Shown: positions 25,888 through 34,812, counted from the first letter of the stretch. The stretch: DNA of 64,000 nucleotides from Leisingera sp. SS27 (GCF_028368855.1 NZ_JAQNCY010000014.1:1-64000), one strand, 5' to 3'. The notes: generated by a model from the sequence alone, not told the origin. Numbers and translations are program-made.

Positions 25888-27462
25888 TCAGCCGAACCAG
25901 TAGCAGCTGTTGCCGGCCACAAAGCCGTCGAGGCCTGCGGAGCGGGCGTAATGGCAAAGGTCGCTGGTCTTGTTGATGAAGCCCGCATCCGGGAAATTCA
26001 GCGAGGTATTGCACAGCACGCCAGTCCCCGACAGCGCCTTGAAGGCGGTCAGCAGATCGTGGAACGCCGGGTTCTGGCTGCGGCTGACGGTTTGCAGCCG
26101 GGCCGAGCCGTCGGCATGGGTGACCGCCTGCAGCCGCGGGTCGGTAACCTGGTGGAAATCCAGCATATGCGGCGCGGGCAGCGGGCCGCTGAAATGCCGC
26201 GCGGCGTCCTCTTCCAGGCAGGCGGGGGCCACCGGGCTGTCGTTAGTGCGGCCCTTGATGCGGTTCAGCCGCACCCGCATGGACGCCTCGAAGGGGGCGG
26301 CCAGAATCGAGCGGTTGCCAAGGGCGCGCGGGCCGATTTCGCAATTGCCGCGGGCCCAGCCAATGACTTTGCCCTCCAGAAGCGCCTGCGCCACGGTCTC
26401 CAGCTTCAGCTCTTCCATCCGGGCGCCGTTCAGCTCCCCGTTCATCGCCGCCCGGTCGTCCAGGAAAGGCTGGCCGCAATAGACGCTCCAGTCCAGCTTG
26501 GCGCGGCCGGTGAAATGGCGCATGGCATCCGCCGCCGTGCCGATGGCGCAGCCGGAATCGCCGGTGCAGGGCGGCACAAAGACATCCTGGAACAGGCCGC
26601 ATTCGCGCCAGCGGCTGTTCCAGCCGCAGTTGAGGCCGCAGCCGCCGGAAATCAGCAGCGGATAGCCCTTGGTGAGGGTATGTGCCGCGAAATCGTGAAA
26701 CCGGCGGAACAGCGCATCCTGCAGTTTCACCGCCATGTCGCGCAGCGCCTGGCTTTGGATGCCGGCATTGCAGAGCGGCGAGGCGGCCAGCCGCACCTTG
26801 TCCAGCGCCTGCTCCAGCGGCGCCTCCAGCAGATGGGTGATCAGTGCCTGTTCCTGCGTATCCGCCGCACCGTTGCGGCCCAGGGCGGCGGCGGCCATCA
26901 GCCGCCCGGGATCCTGCCGCCGCTGCTGTCCGGGCGGCAGCTGAAAGGCGGGATCCGCCAGCCCGTAGAGAGCCGCGAAGCGGGCGCCGGGTGCCTCCAT
27001 CACCCGGCCCAGATGGCGGATCTCCAGATCCGCGGTGATCTCGTAGAAATCCCCCAGCACGCCTTCCCAGACCAGCACGTAGCAGGGCTCGCCCTGCGGG
27101 AAGGGCGACAGCGCATAGGCGCTCCAGATATGGGCGCGCTCATGGGTGGAGGAATAATAGTCCAGCGTCTTGCCGAAGAAGGTCTTCTTGCCGATCCGCT
27201 CGGAGCCCGGCCCGGTGCCGAAATAGCCGGCACCGGCGCTGGTGGCATGGGTGCGGCCGGTGCCGGACCAGCCGCTGAGCGCCAGCACGTCGGGCAGTTC
27301 CTTGAACCAGAGGCCCGCGTCGATGAAAGTGTCCGGGGTGACCGGCGCGGCGCGCGGGTGGCTGTCCTTTTCCGCCTCATAGGAAAACAGCAGCTGGCCG
27401 CGGGCGGCATCCGCCCCGGCAACGGTGCCGTCATGTCCGGATTTGAATGACAGGATCTTCAT
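25888..27462 (-). CDS. Carbamoyltransferase, NodU/CmcH family (second, divergent copy)
   Basis: A 524-residue protein with the two-domain layout of NodU/CmcH O-carbamoyltransferases. The Kae1-like N-terminal part has SGHDGTV, the metal-binding H-x-x-x-H block STHERAHIWSAYALSPF and SGGCGLNCGWNSRW. The C-terminal YrdC-like part has WARGNCEIGPRALGNRSIL, VCNTSLNFP and AVTHADGSARLQTV. The enzyme would transfer carbamoyl from carbamoyl phosphate, via carbamoyl-AMP, to a sugar hydroxyl. It is shorter than and diverged from the 611-residue copy at 28857, so it may use a different acceptor. It overlaps the SGNH hydrolase stop codon by four bases. Confidence 0.87.
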   Translation of the reverse strand: MKILSFKSGHDGTVAGADAARGQLLFSYEAEKDSHPRAAPVTPDTFIDAGLWFKELPDVLALSGWSGTGRTHATSAGAGYFGTGPGSERIGKKTFFGKTLDYYSSTHERAHIWSAYALSPFPQGEPCYVLVWEGVLGDFYEITADLEIRHLGRVMEAPGARFAALYGLADPAFQLPPGQQRRQDPGRLMAAAALGRNGAADTQEQALITHLLEAPLEQALDKVRLAASPLCNAGIQSQALRDMAVKLQDALFRRFHDFAAHTLTKGYPLLISGGCGLNCGWNSRWRECGLFQDVFVPPCTGDSGCAIGTAADAMRHFTGRAKLDWSVYCGQPFLDDRAAMNGELNGARMEELKLETVAQALLEGKVIGWARGNCEIGPRALGNRSILAAPFEASMRVRLNRIKGRTNDSPVAPACLEEDAARHFSGPLPAPHMLDFHQVTDPRLQAVTHADGSARLQTVSRSQNPAFHDLLTAFKALSGTGVLCNTSLNFPDAGFINKTSDLCHYARSAGLDGFVAGNSCYWFG

Positions 27463-28814
27463 GGCCGGTTTCCCTTTCCCTGCCGGGCGGCGGTTTCTGT
27501 TCCGGCGCCGGTCTCACGGGCAATGATCTGCGCCGCCAGTTCCGCGCCGGCGGCGCTGAAATGCGCATCGGGCGCATAAAGCGCCCGGGGATCGGGGCTG
27601 GCTTCAAACCCCTCGGTGAGATCGATCATCCGCAGCCCGGCCCGGGCCGCCGACTGCGCCACGATCCGGCGCAGCGGATCATGCACGGAGCCGCTGCGGA
27701 ACAGCCCGTGGAAGCGGTTGACCTCCGGAATGAACACCACCACCAGCTCACCGTCCCACTGCGCCGTGATGCCGGCCGCCCGCTGCAGCACCGCATCATA
27801 AAGCGGCATCGGCTGCGCTGCCTGCGGGTAATGCAGTCCAAGCACCGCGGCTGTTTTCTGCAGCGCGAGGAAGTTGCGCAGGAACTTCCGGCGGCTGGCG
27901 TATTCCAGCAGAGGCGGGCGGCTCTGCTGCCACCAGCCCCGGATCACCGGTTCCGCTTCGGCCTGGCGCTCCGGGCTGCCCGCCGGGCCGAAGCGGGCGT
28001 CTTCCTGCAGGGCTTCGGCCAGCCAGGGCAAGGCGGCTTCGCGCTCCAGATTGGTCCAGTCGTTGCCGGAAAAGAAGGCCATCACGGTGAGCCGCGGCTG
28101 CAGCAGCGGCCCGTAGCGGCCCAGCACCGCCAGCTCGTAGAGCGGCCCGGCGCCGCGGGTGCCGGAATTGACCAGGCCGGGAAAGCGCTGCCGCAGGCGG
28201 CTGGCCAGATCCTCGCCGTCGGGCAGGCACATGCCCTCGGCAAAGGAGTCGCCCAGGAGCAGCAGAGGGGCCGGCCGGGCCGGGGTGCCGCCGGGGTCCG
28301 GGTTGCGGAACCCGAAGCGGCCGGAGCGGTAGGTGACCGGCCCGCCGGCCCGGCTGCACAGGTAGACCGGCGCGCCGGGCCGGCCTTCCAGCACCGCCGC
28401 CTCCAGCCGGGCGGTGCCGAGCTCTTCGTTCAGGGCTTTGAATGTATAGGCCGGCGGCAGGCTGCGCTGATAGGGCACGGTATCTGCCGTTCTGCTGCCC
28501 AGCCCCAGCATTCCGGCCTGGGCGGGCAGGTGAAGCAGGGTCAGCCAGGCCTCGAACAGGAACAGAGCCGCCAGCACCGAAACCGTGGTGAGCCCGGTTA
28601 TCAGCCGGGCGGCAGCGGGCAGCCGGAAGGCGGCGGCGGCGAGGACGAGCGCCAGCGCGCCGGGCACCGCCACATAGCGCAGGAAGCGGGGCAGCCCGGC
28701 CGTGAAATGCTCCGGATGCAGCAGCGCATAAGCGGCAATGGCCAGGAAATAGACCGCCGGGATCAGGCACAGCAGCCGTCCGGCGCCTCCCTGCCCTGCG
28801 GATATCTGTGCCAT
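27459..28814 (-). CDS. Membrane-anchored SGNH/GDSL hydrolase-like protein
   Basis: A 451-residue protein with three or four N-terminal membrane helices (about residues 10-110) and a C-terminal SGNH domain. The domain shows block I LLLLGDSFAEG (Ser nucleophile), the block III-like FFSGNDW and the D-x-H motif in APDAHFSAAG. Domains of this kind in EPS loci act as O-acetyltransferases or esterases on sugars outside the cytoplasm. Its place between two carbamoyltransferases suggests it modifies the same glycan, or that it transfers or removes acyl groups there. The substrate is unknown. Confidence 0.83.
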   Translation of the reverse strand: MAQISAGQGGAGRLLCLIPAVYFLAIAAYALLHPEHFTAGLPRFLRYVAVPGALALVLAAAAFRLPAAARLITGLTTVSVLAALFLFEAWLTLLHLPAQAGMLGLGSRTADTVPYQRSLPPAYTFKALNEELGTARLEAAVLEGRPGAPVYLCSRAGGPVTYRSGRFGFRNPDPGGTPARPAPLLLLGDSFAEGMCLPDGEDLASRLRQRFPGLVNSGTRGAGPLYELAVLGRYGPLLQPRLTVMAFFSGNDWTNLEREAALPWLAEALQEDARFGPAGSPERQAEAEPVIRGWWQQSRPPLLEYASRRKFLRNFLALQKTAAVLGLHYPQAAQPMPLYDAVLQRAAGITAQWDGELVVVFIPEVNRFHGLFRSGSVHDPLRRIVAQSAARAGLRMIDLTEGFEASPDPRALYAPDAHFSAAGAELAAQIIARETGAGTETAARQGKGNRP

Positions 28815-28856
28815 GCTGCGTCTCCTTGCCTGCCGTAATGGGCTTGCCGGCGCCGG

Positions 28857-30692
28857 TCAGTCCAGTTCGTATTTGGTTTCGTAATTCTCCCGCAGGGCCG
28901 GGTCCTGGTCCTCCTTGCGCAGCAGGCAGTTGCCCGCAGCCAGCAGGTCCATTTCGGTGCCCATGAAGCAGCGGAAGGCGTCTTCGGGGGTGCAGACGAT
29001 CGGCTCGCCGCGCACGTTAAAGGAGGTGTTGACCACCAGCGGGCAGCCGGTGAGCGCCTTGAAGCGGGAAATCAGCGCATGGTAGTCCGGGTTGGTCTCC
29101 GCATGCACCGTCTGCACCCGGGCGGAATAATCCACATGGGTCACCGCCGGGATCTCCGAACGCGCCACGTTCAGCTTGTCGATGCCGAACAGCGCCTCCT
29201 CCTCGGCGCTCATCTGCCGCCGCCGCCCGGGCTGCACCCCGGCCACCAGCAGCATGTAAGGGCTGCAGCTGTCCAGTTCGAACCAGCTGCCTGCGTCCTC
29301 GGCCAGAACCGAGGGCGCAAACGGGCGGAAGCTTTCACGGTACTTGACCTTGAGGTTCAGGATCTTCTGCATCGAAGGCGAGCGCGGATCGCCCAGAATC
29401 GAGCGGCCGCCAAGCGCCCGCGGCCCGAATTCCATCCGCCCCTGGAACCAGCCCACCGCCTTGCCCTCGGCCAGCGCCTGCGCGGTCAGGCCGGTCAGCT
29501 CGTCCCTGCTGTGGGTGGTGAAGCGGGCGCCGGCGGCGCTGAGCCCGTCCGCCACTTCGCTGTCGGCAAACTGCGGCCCCAGATAGGCACCGCGCATGGC
29601 GTCGCAGCCATTGACCCGGCGCGGCTGCTGCAGTTCCTGGTGCCAGGCGGCATAGGCGGCCCCCAGGGCGCCGCCGGCATCACCTGCCGCGGGCTGCACC
29701 CAGAGGTTTTCAAAGGCGCCATCGCGCAGGATCCTGCCGTTGGCCACGCAATTGAGCGCCACGCCGCCGGCCATGCAGAGATTGGGAATGCCGTATTCCT
29801 GCGCCAGGCTGCGGGTCATCCGCAGCACGATCTCCTCGGTCACCTTCTGGATCGAGGCGGCCACATCCATGTGGAACTGGGTCAGCGGATCGGTTTCCGG
29901 CTTGCGCACCGGCGCGCCGAACAGTTTTTCCAACGCCGGCGCGGTCATGGTGAGGCCGGAGATGTAGTTGAAATAGGCCTGGTTCAGCCGGAACGACCCG
30001 TCCGCCTTGAGATCGACCAGATGATCGAGGATCAGATCATAGAACCGCGGCTCGCCATAGGGGGCCAGCCCCATCAGCTTGTACTCGCCGGAGTTCACCT
30101 TGAAGCCGGTGTAATAGGTGAAGGCGGAATAGAGCAGCCCCAGCGAATGCGGGAAATGCAGCTCCTTCACCATCTTCAGATCATGGCCGCGGCCGATGGC
30201 GACGGTGGTGGTGGCCCATTCGCCGACCCCGTCCAGCGTCAGCACCACCGCCTCCTCGAAGGGCGAGGGGTAAAAGGCGCTGGCGGCGTGGCTCATGTGG
30301 TGTTCGGCAAACAGCAGCTTTTCATCGCTGAACCCGGCATCGCAGCGGCGCAGCTCCTTGGTCAGCAGATCCTTCAGGAACAGTTTCTCGCGCAGCCAGA
30401 CCGGCATCGCCATGCGGAAGGAGTTGAACCCCTTCGGCGCCACTGCAAGATAGGTTTCCAGCAGCCGTTCGAATTTCAGGAACGGCTTGTCGTAGAACAC
30501 CGCGTGATCCACCTGGTCCAGGGTGATGCCCGCCTCCTTGAGCACATAGGCAATGGCATGGGCGGGAAAGCCCGGGTCATGCTTGCGGCGGGTGAAGCGC
30601 TCCTCCTGGGCAGCGGCAACAATCCCGCCGTCGCGCAGCAGCGCCGCTGCACTGTCATGATAGAGTGCCGAAATCCCCAGCAGATAGGTCAT
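28857..30692 (-). CDS. Carbamoyltransferase, NodU/SxtI type
   Basis: A 611-residue canonical O-carbamoyltransferase. It has ALYHDSAAALL, EERFTRRKHD, the metal-binding HHMSHAASAFYPSPF, LDGVGEWATT and SGEYKLMGLAPYGEP in the Kae1-like domain, then GGVALNCVANGRI. The YrdC-like region has GWFQGRMEFGPRALGGRSIL and VVNTSFNVRGEPIV. Relatives include NodU (Nod factor), SxtI (saxitoxin) and CmcH (cephamycin). It starts four bases after a 49-residue DUF5989/SxtK-like gene and follows an SxtJ-like gene, the same partner set seen around SxtI in cyanobacteria. The acceptor here is most likely an EPS sugar. Confidence 0.93.
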   Translation of the reverse strand: MTYLLGISALYHDSAAALLRDGGIVAAAQEERFTRRKHDPGFPAHAIAYVLKEAGITLDQVDHAVFYDKPFLKFERLLETYLAVAPKGFNSFRMAMPVWLREKLFLKDLLTKELRRCDAGFSDEKLLFAEHHMSHAASAFYPSPFEEAVVLTLDGVGEWATTTVAIGRGHDLKMVKELHFPHSLGLLYSAFTYYTGFKVNSGEYKLMGLAPYGEPRFYDLILDHLVDLKADGSFRLNQAYFNYISGLTMTAPALEKLFGAPVRKPETDPLTQFHMDVAASIQKVTEEIVLRMTRSLAQEYGIPNLCMAGGVALNCVANGRILRDGAFENLWVQPAAGDAGGALGAAYAAWHQELQQPRRVNGCDAMRGAYLGPQFADSEVADGLSAAGARFTTHSRDELTGLTAQALAEGKAVGWFQGRMEFGPRALGGRSILGDPRSPSMQKILNLKVKYRESFRPFAPSVLAEDAGSWFELDSCSPYMLLVAGVQPGRRRQMSAEEEALFGIDKLNVARSEIPAVTHVDYSARVQTVHAETNPDYHALISRFKALTGCPLVVNTSFNVRGEPIVCTPEDAFRCFMGTEMDLLAAGNCLLRKEDQDPALRENYETKYELD

Positions 30693-30696
30693 GGGA

Positions 30697-30846
30697 TCAG
30701 AACAGCGTGTAGATGAAGGGCGCCACCGCGGAGCCCTGGCTGAGCACGATCAGCGCGCCGAACAGGCTCAGCACGATCAGGATCGGCAGCAGCCAGAATT
30801 TCTTGCGCTGCCGCAGGAACAGCCAGATCTCGGACACAAATGACAT
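30697..30846 (-). CDS. 49-residue membrane peptide, DUF5989/SxtK-like
   Basis: A short gene encoding MSFVSEIWLFLRQRKKFW, then a single hydrophobic helix (LLPILIVLSLFGALIVL), then SQGSAVAPFIYTLF. GGGGAG lies about nine bases before the ATG, and the stop is four bases before the carbamoyltransferase start. Peptides with this pattern (F-L-R-x-R-K-K-x-W-L-L-P, one helix, S-x-A-P-F-I-Y-T-x-F end) commonly neighbour NodU-type carbamoyltransferases; SxtK of the saxitoxin cluster is of similar size. No function is established. A single-helix anchor or partner for the carbamoyltransferase is an inference. Confidence 0.85.
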   Translation of the reverse strand: MSFVSEIWLFLRQRKKFWLLPILIVLSLFGALIVLSQGSAVAPFIYTLF

Positions 30847-30877
30847 GGATAAGGCTCCCCCCGTTTACCCATAACCG

Positions 30878-31282
30878 TTAAAACTGGCGCTTCATGCTGT
30901 TCGGCGGCGCCTCTCTCTCGATCCAGTAGCTTTCGGCCTCCGGCTCCAGCTTGAGCGCCAGCAGATCCTTGCCCCGCAGCCGCAGCAGCAGGCCCATCGG
31001 CACAAAGGCCGCCAGAAAGGTCAGCGCCATGACCAGCGGCGCAACAATGGCTCCGAGAAGCATGCCGAACCTGAACCACAGCCGGTTCGGGCCGCGCAGC
31101 ACGGCCGGCGCTGCAAAGGCCAGAACCAGAAAGACCGCCGCAATGAGCAGGAACAGCAGCCGGACACCGCCGCCGGACAGCAGCGGCCACAGGCCGATCA
31201 GCCCGAAAACCACTGCAAAAACGATGCCAAAACTGCGCTCTGAGCCGTTCTGGACCGGCACATTGGCGTGAAAATCGGCCAT
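30878..31282 (-). CDS. SxtJ-family membrane protein
   Basis: A 134-residue protein beginning MADFHANVPVQNGSERSFG, followed by three to four hydrophobic helices (about residues 20-105; VFAVVFGLIGLWPLL, LLFLLIAAVFLVLAFAAP and LGAIVAPLVMALTFLAAF) and an acidic tail ending ESYWIEREAPPNSMKRQF. The S-x-R-x-F-G motif before helix 1 and the WIER(E) region before the end are typical of SxtJ-like proteins found with carbamoyltransferases. The role is unknown. It is the first gene of this minus-strand operon. ATG 31282, with GGGGGT just upstream, is preferred over GTG 31294. Confidence 0.83.
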   Translation of the reverse strand: MADFHANVPVQNGSERSFGIVFAVVFGLIGLWPLLSGGGVRLLFLLIAAVFLVLAFAAPAVLRGPNRLWFRFGMLLGAIVAPLVMALTFLAAFVPMGLLLRLRGKDLLALKLEPEAESYWIEREAPPNSMKRQF

Positions 31283-31520
31283 ACCCCCGACCACCTGAAA
31301 ACCTTTAACTCTGTTTGATATAGCGGGGAAAGACAGCGCAGCAAGGCCGGGCCCCGGTGGCGCCGGGCGGCAGGCGGCCTTTGCGCTTGAGAAGGCCCGG
31401 CCCCACGCTAGTCTCTTAAGGCCAGGACCAAAGGGTCCTGCTTCCAGGGCATGGTTCTGCCGGCGCAGCAGCCCGCCCGGGCGTTGCAGGGAAACGCGTC
31501 ATGCTGCGGAGAGTGCTGAG
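31283..31520. promoter_or_regulatory. Divergent promoter region between the SxtJ operon and the second Wzz gene
   Basis: A 238-base gap. CAGGACC-AAAG-GGTCCTG (31423-31440) is a seven-base-arm inverted repeat that could be an operator or a small hairpin in the Wzz leader. Its right half, AAAGGGTCCT, recurs in the manC/xrtE gap. GTCTCTTAAGG (31411-31421) resembles GTCTGTTAAGG upstream of the ClpP-like gene. An AT-rich stretch (TTTGATATAG, about 31314-31323) may belong to a core promoter. Confidence 0.5.
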
Positions 31521-33437
31521 TTGAACATTTTGAACGAGACGTCTTCCCAGACCGGGCCCGCGCGCCGTCCGCCCGCCCGCCCCAATGCAGGCCTGCGGCT
31601 CAGCTTTGCGATGTTCGTCAGCTGGCTGCGCCGCTACCTCTGGCTGATGCTGCTGCTGATCTCGGCCTGCACCGGCGGCGCCTGGCTGCTGCTGGAATAT
31701 ATTCCCGAACGCTATACCGCCCGGGCCACCATCGTGCTGACCCAGGCTGACATCCGGGTCAGTGCCGCGCAGCAGGTGCTGGAGAGCGAGGCCCTGTCGC
31801 GCTACCAGATCGAGACCGAGCTGGATTACCTGCGGTCCAATGCGTTCCTGGAGGATGTGGCCGGGCGGCTGGGGCTGCAGCAGGATCCGGCATTCAACCC
31901 CTATCTGGCACAGGCTGCGGACGGAACATCAGCGGCGGGGGATGCGGGCGCGGCATCGCCTGAGATGCAGCGGGCAGCAGTCACTGCGGCGCTGCAGTCC
32001 GTCATCACCGTGGCCCGGCGCGGCGACAGCCTGGCGATCGACATCCTGACCCGGTCAGGCTCCGCGCAGCAGGCGGCGGATATCGCCAATGCGGTGGCAG
32101 AGCGTTATATCGCAGGCTCGCTGGAGACCCGCCGGGCCGAGGTGCGTGCTTCGGTGGAGTTCCTGGGCCGCCGCATCGCGGCGCTGAACGAAGAGCTGGC
32201 GCAGAGCGAGATCCGCATTGCCGCCTTCATCCGCGAGAATCAGCTCGACGATCCGGACCGGACCGCGGAAATGCAGGGCGAGCTGCAGCGGCTGGCGGCC
32301 CGGATCGCACTGGCCGGGCAAAGCGGCCGCAGTGCGGAGCTGCAGGCGCGCCATGAGGCGCTGCAGGGGGAGCTGAACCGGCGCACCCGGGCGGAGCTGA
32401 CCCTGCTGAACCTGCAGCGCCAGTTTGATGCCGAGGTGGCGCGCTACCAGACCTTTGCCGAGCGCCGCAACACGCTGGAGGCGCAGATCGACATCCTGAC
32501 ACCGGGCGCCCGGCAGATCACCCGGGCGGATGTGCCCTCTGCTCCGGCCTTCCCGAACCGGCCGCTGATCCTGGCGGCGGGGTTTCTGGGCGGGGTCGCG
32601 CTGGCGGGCGGGGTGGCGTTCCTGTGTGAGCTCACCGACCGGCGGATCTGGATCGGCAGCCACGCAGAGACTGTGACCGGACTGCCCAATCTGGCGGTGG
32701 TGCCGCGGCTCGAGGCACGCGGGCTGAACCGGCCCGGGGCGCTGATCCGCCATTGCCAGGAGCACCCGCGCAACGCCTATACGGAATCCATGCGCGGGCT
32801 GCTGACCCTGCTGTCCGGCACCCGCGCGGCCGGCAGCGCTCCGGTGGTGGCGGTGACCTCGGCGCTGGCGGATGAGGGCAAATCGACGCTGGCGCTGTCG
32901 CTGGCGCTGGCCGCGGCACAGGAAGGCGAGAAGGTGCTGCTGATCGATTTCGACGTCTACAAGCACGGGGTGACCCGGATGGCCGGGCAGAAAGCCTCGC
33001 CGCAGCTGCCGGCCGGGGTCTGGAGCAAAAGCAGCCAGGTCAGCCGCAAGGTGCTGCGGGACGGGGTGGCCCCGGGGGTGGATCTCTTGAATTTCAAGCA
33101 CAACGCGGCGATCCCGCGCGAGATGCCGGCCGGGGCGGAAGCGTCCCGGTCGATGGCCATGCTGCGCAGCATCTATGACCTGATCCTGCTGGACACGCCG
33201 CCGGTTCTGCTGACCCAGGATGCGGTCCGGGTGGCGGGGCTGGCCGACACGGTGCTGCTGCTGGCCCATTGGGGCAGGACCACCGAGGAGGCGCTGGAGA
33301 ACGCTGCCGGGCTGCTGAGCATGAACCGGGTGCCCGCCAGCGGCACTGTCCTCGCGGGCGTCGATCCGGCGCGCTACCAGCGCTATGGCTACGGCACCTA
33401 CTACGGCGGCTATTATGCCGGCTATGGCAGCGGCTAG
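31521..33437 (+). CDS. Wzz/GumC-type chain-length regulator fused to BY-kinase (copy 2)
   Basis: A 638-residue polysaccharide co-polymerase with an intact-looking kinase. The TTG start is supported by GGAGAG about nine bases upstream; the N-terminal LNETSS matches copy 1 at 437. Helix 1 lies near residues 35-55, the coiled-coil periplasmic region follows, and helix 2 is near 350-370. Walker A is SALADEGKSTLA (Lys454), Walker A' is LLIDFDVYKHG and Walker B is YDLILLDTPP. The C-terminus is rich in Tyr (RYQRYGYGTYYGGYYAGYG). It opens the plus-strand EPS system 2, together with the RTX gene and a kinase-dead paralogue downstream. Confidence 0.92.
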   Translation: MNILNETSSQTGPARRPPARPNAGLRLSFAMFVSWLRRYLWLMLLLISACTGGAWLLLEYIPERYTARATIVLTQADIRVSAAQQVLESEALSRYQIETELDYLRSNAFLEDVAGRLGLQQDPAFNPYLAQAADGTSAAGDAGAASPEMQRAAVTAALQSVITVARRGDSLAIDILTRSGSAQQAADIANAVAERYIAGSLETRRAEVRASVEFLGRRIAALNEELAQSEIRIAAFIRENQLDDPDRTAEMQGELQRLAARIALAGQSGRSAELQARHEALQGELNRRTRAELTLLNLQRQFDAEVARYQTFAERRNTLEAQIDILTPGARQITRADVPSAPAFPNRPLILAAGFLGGVALAGGVAFLCELTDRRIWIGSHAETVTGLPNLAVVPRLEARGLNRPGALIRHCQEHPRNAYTESMRGLLTLLSGTRAAGSAPVVAVTSALADEGKSTLALSLALAAAQEGEKVLLIDFDVYKHGVTRMAGQKASPQLPAGVWSKSSQVSRKVLRDGVAPGVDLLNFKHNAAIPREMPAGAEASRSMAMLRSIYDLILLDTPPVLLTQDAVRVAGLADTVLLLAHWGRTTEEALENAAGLLSMNRVPASGTVLAGVDPARYQRYGYGTYYGGYYAGYGSG

Positions 33438-33639
33438 GGCCTGAGCCGGAACCGTTTCAGGGCAGCTGCCCGAGGCCGGAACAGCCAGGCTGCCGCCCCG
33501 AAAGGGCAGGTTCTTGCCGCCCGGCACCGCCCCGATGGGCGGAAATCATCCGGTTCCGGCGGCCCGGGCACAAGGCGCTGGCCCCCGGCTTGCGCCCGCG
33601 CCAAGGGAAGAACAGGCAGATTTCCGGAATGGAGCAGGC

Positions 33640-34803
33640 ATGAAAATTTACGGAACGGACGCCAGCGAGCGGCTCCGGGGCAGCGCGCTGGGGGATCTCA
33701 TTGCCGCCTATCTGGGCAATGACACCCTGGAAGGCGGTGAAGGCAACGACACGCTTTACGGCGGCGGGGGCGATGATTTCTTCAAGGGCGGGCCGGGCCG
33801 CGACCGGATTTACGGCGGCAGCGGCAACGACAGCCTGGAAGGCGGCGATGGCAATGACAGCCTCTATGGCGGCGATGGCTACAATGTCATCGAGGGCGGC
33901 GACGGCAACGACCTGATCAAGGGCGGCAGTCTCTACGACCGGATCCTCGCGGATGGCGGCGACGACACCATTTATGGCGGCGGCGGCCAGGATTATATCC
34001 AGGGCGGCTACGGCAATGACCTGATTTATGCCGGAGCCGGCAATGACGGGTTTTCCAATGAACCGGATCCGGTGACCGGGGTGCTGATCACCCAGTCTGT
34101 GAGCGGCGGGGCCGGCCATGACACCATCTACGGCCAGGGCGGCGACGACAAGCTCAAGGGCCAGGCCGGCGATGACTGGGTCTATGGCGGCACCGGCAAT
34201 GACAGCGTCGACGGCGGTGACGGCAACAACTATCTGTATGGCGGCAGCGGCAATGATGTGCTGGACAGCGAGGTCGGCAACGACCGGCTGTTTGGCGGCA
34301 GCGGCAACGACAGCCTGAGCTCGGGCCAGGGCGATGACACGCTGTCCGGCGGCACCGGCAACGACGTGATCAGTTCCGAGGATGGCAATGACCTCATTTG
34401 GGCCGGGGACGGCGATGATCTGATCTACACCGGCACCGGGGCCACCCGGATCTTCGGCGGCAGCGGCCGGGACACCATCATCGCGGGCCAGGGCAGCGAC
34501 CGGATCTGGGGCGGTGCCGATGCCGACTGGTTTGCCTTCAAGGGCGCCCGGGTGCAGAACGGCAATGACACGCTTGAGGACTACCAGGACGGTCTCGACC
34601 GCATCATCATCGAGAAGAACGGCATGACCGCCTATGCGCCCGGCGGCGCGGCCGGCACGGTCTATGCCCGCGATCTGGCTTCCGGCGACGTGATGCTTGA
34701 TGTGGTGACCGGCGGCGGCTACGCCTTCGAAATCCTGGTCCGTGACCGCGACGGCAGCCTGGATGCGGCCGATTTCAGCGCCAGCGACTTCATCCTCAGC
34801 TGA
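33640..34803 (+). CDS. RTX nonapeptide-repeat calcium-binding protein
   Basis: A 387-residue protein made almost entirely of about 28 nonapeptide repeats of the G-G-x-G-x-D-x-L/I-x type (about residues 31-300), broken once by a 16-residue insert (NEPDPVTGVLITQSVS). Such repeats fold into a calcium-loaded parallel beta-roll. No N-terminal signal peptide is visible. Proteins with RTX repeats and an uncleaved C-terminal signal leave through type I secretion, and the acidic C-terminus ending DFSASDFILS fits this. No catalytic domain is seen, so an EPS-binding matrix or adhesion role is plausible. The ATG at 33640 has GGAG five bases upstream. It sits between two Wzz genes. Confidence 0.88.
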   Translation: MKIYGTDASERLRGSALGDLIAAYLGNDTLEGGEGNDTLYGGGGDDFFKGGPGRDRIYGGSGNDSLEGGDGNDSLYGGDGYNVIEGGDGNDLIKGGSLYDRILADGGDDTIYGGGGQDYIQGGYGNDLIYAGAGNDGFSNEPDPVTGVLITQSVSGGAGHDTIYGQGGDDKLKGQAGDDWVYGGTGNDSVDGGDGNNYLYGGSGNDVLDSEVGNDRLFGGSGNDSLSSGQGDDTLSGGTGNDVISSEDGNDLIWAGDGDDLIYTGTGATRIFGGSGRDTIIAGQGSDRIWGGADADWFAFKGARVQNGNDTLEDYQDGLDRIIIEKNGMTAYAPGGAAGTVYARDLASGDVMLDVVTGGGYAFEILVRDRDGSLDAADFSASDFILS

Positions 34804-34812
34804 CCGGGGCGT

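Noticed and set aside
30777..31190. 137-codon minus-strand frame overlapping the SxtJ-like and SxtK-like genes
   Set aside because: It is out of frame with both small membrane proteins, which have better starts and recognisable features.
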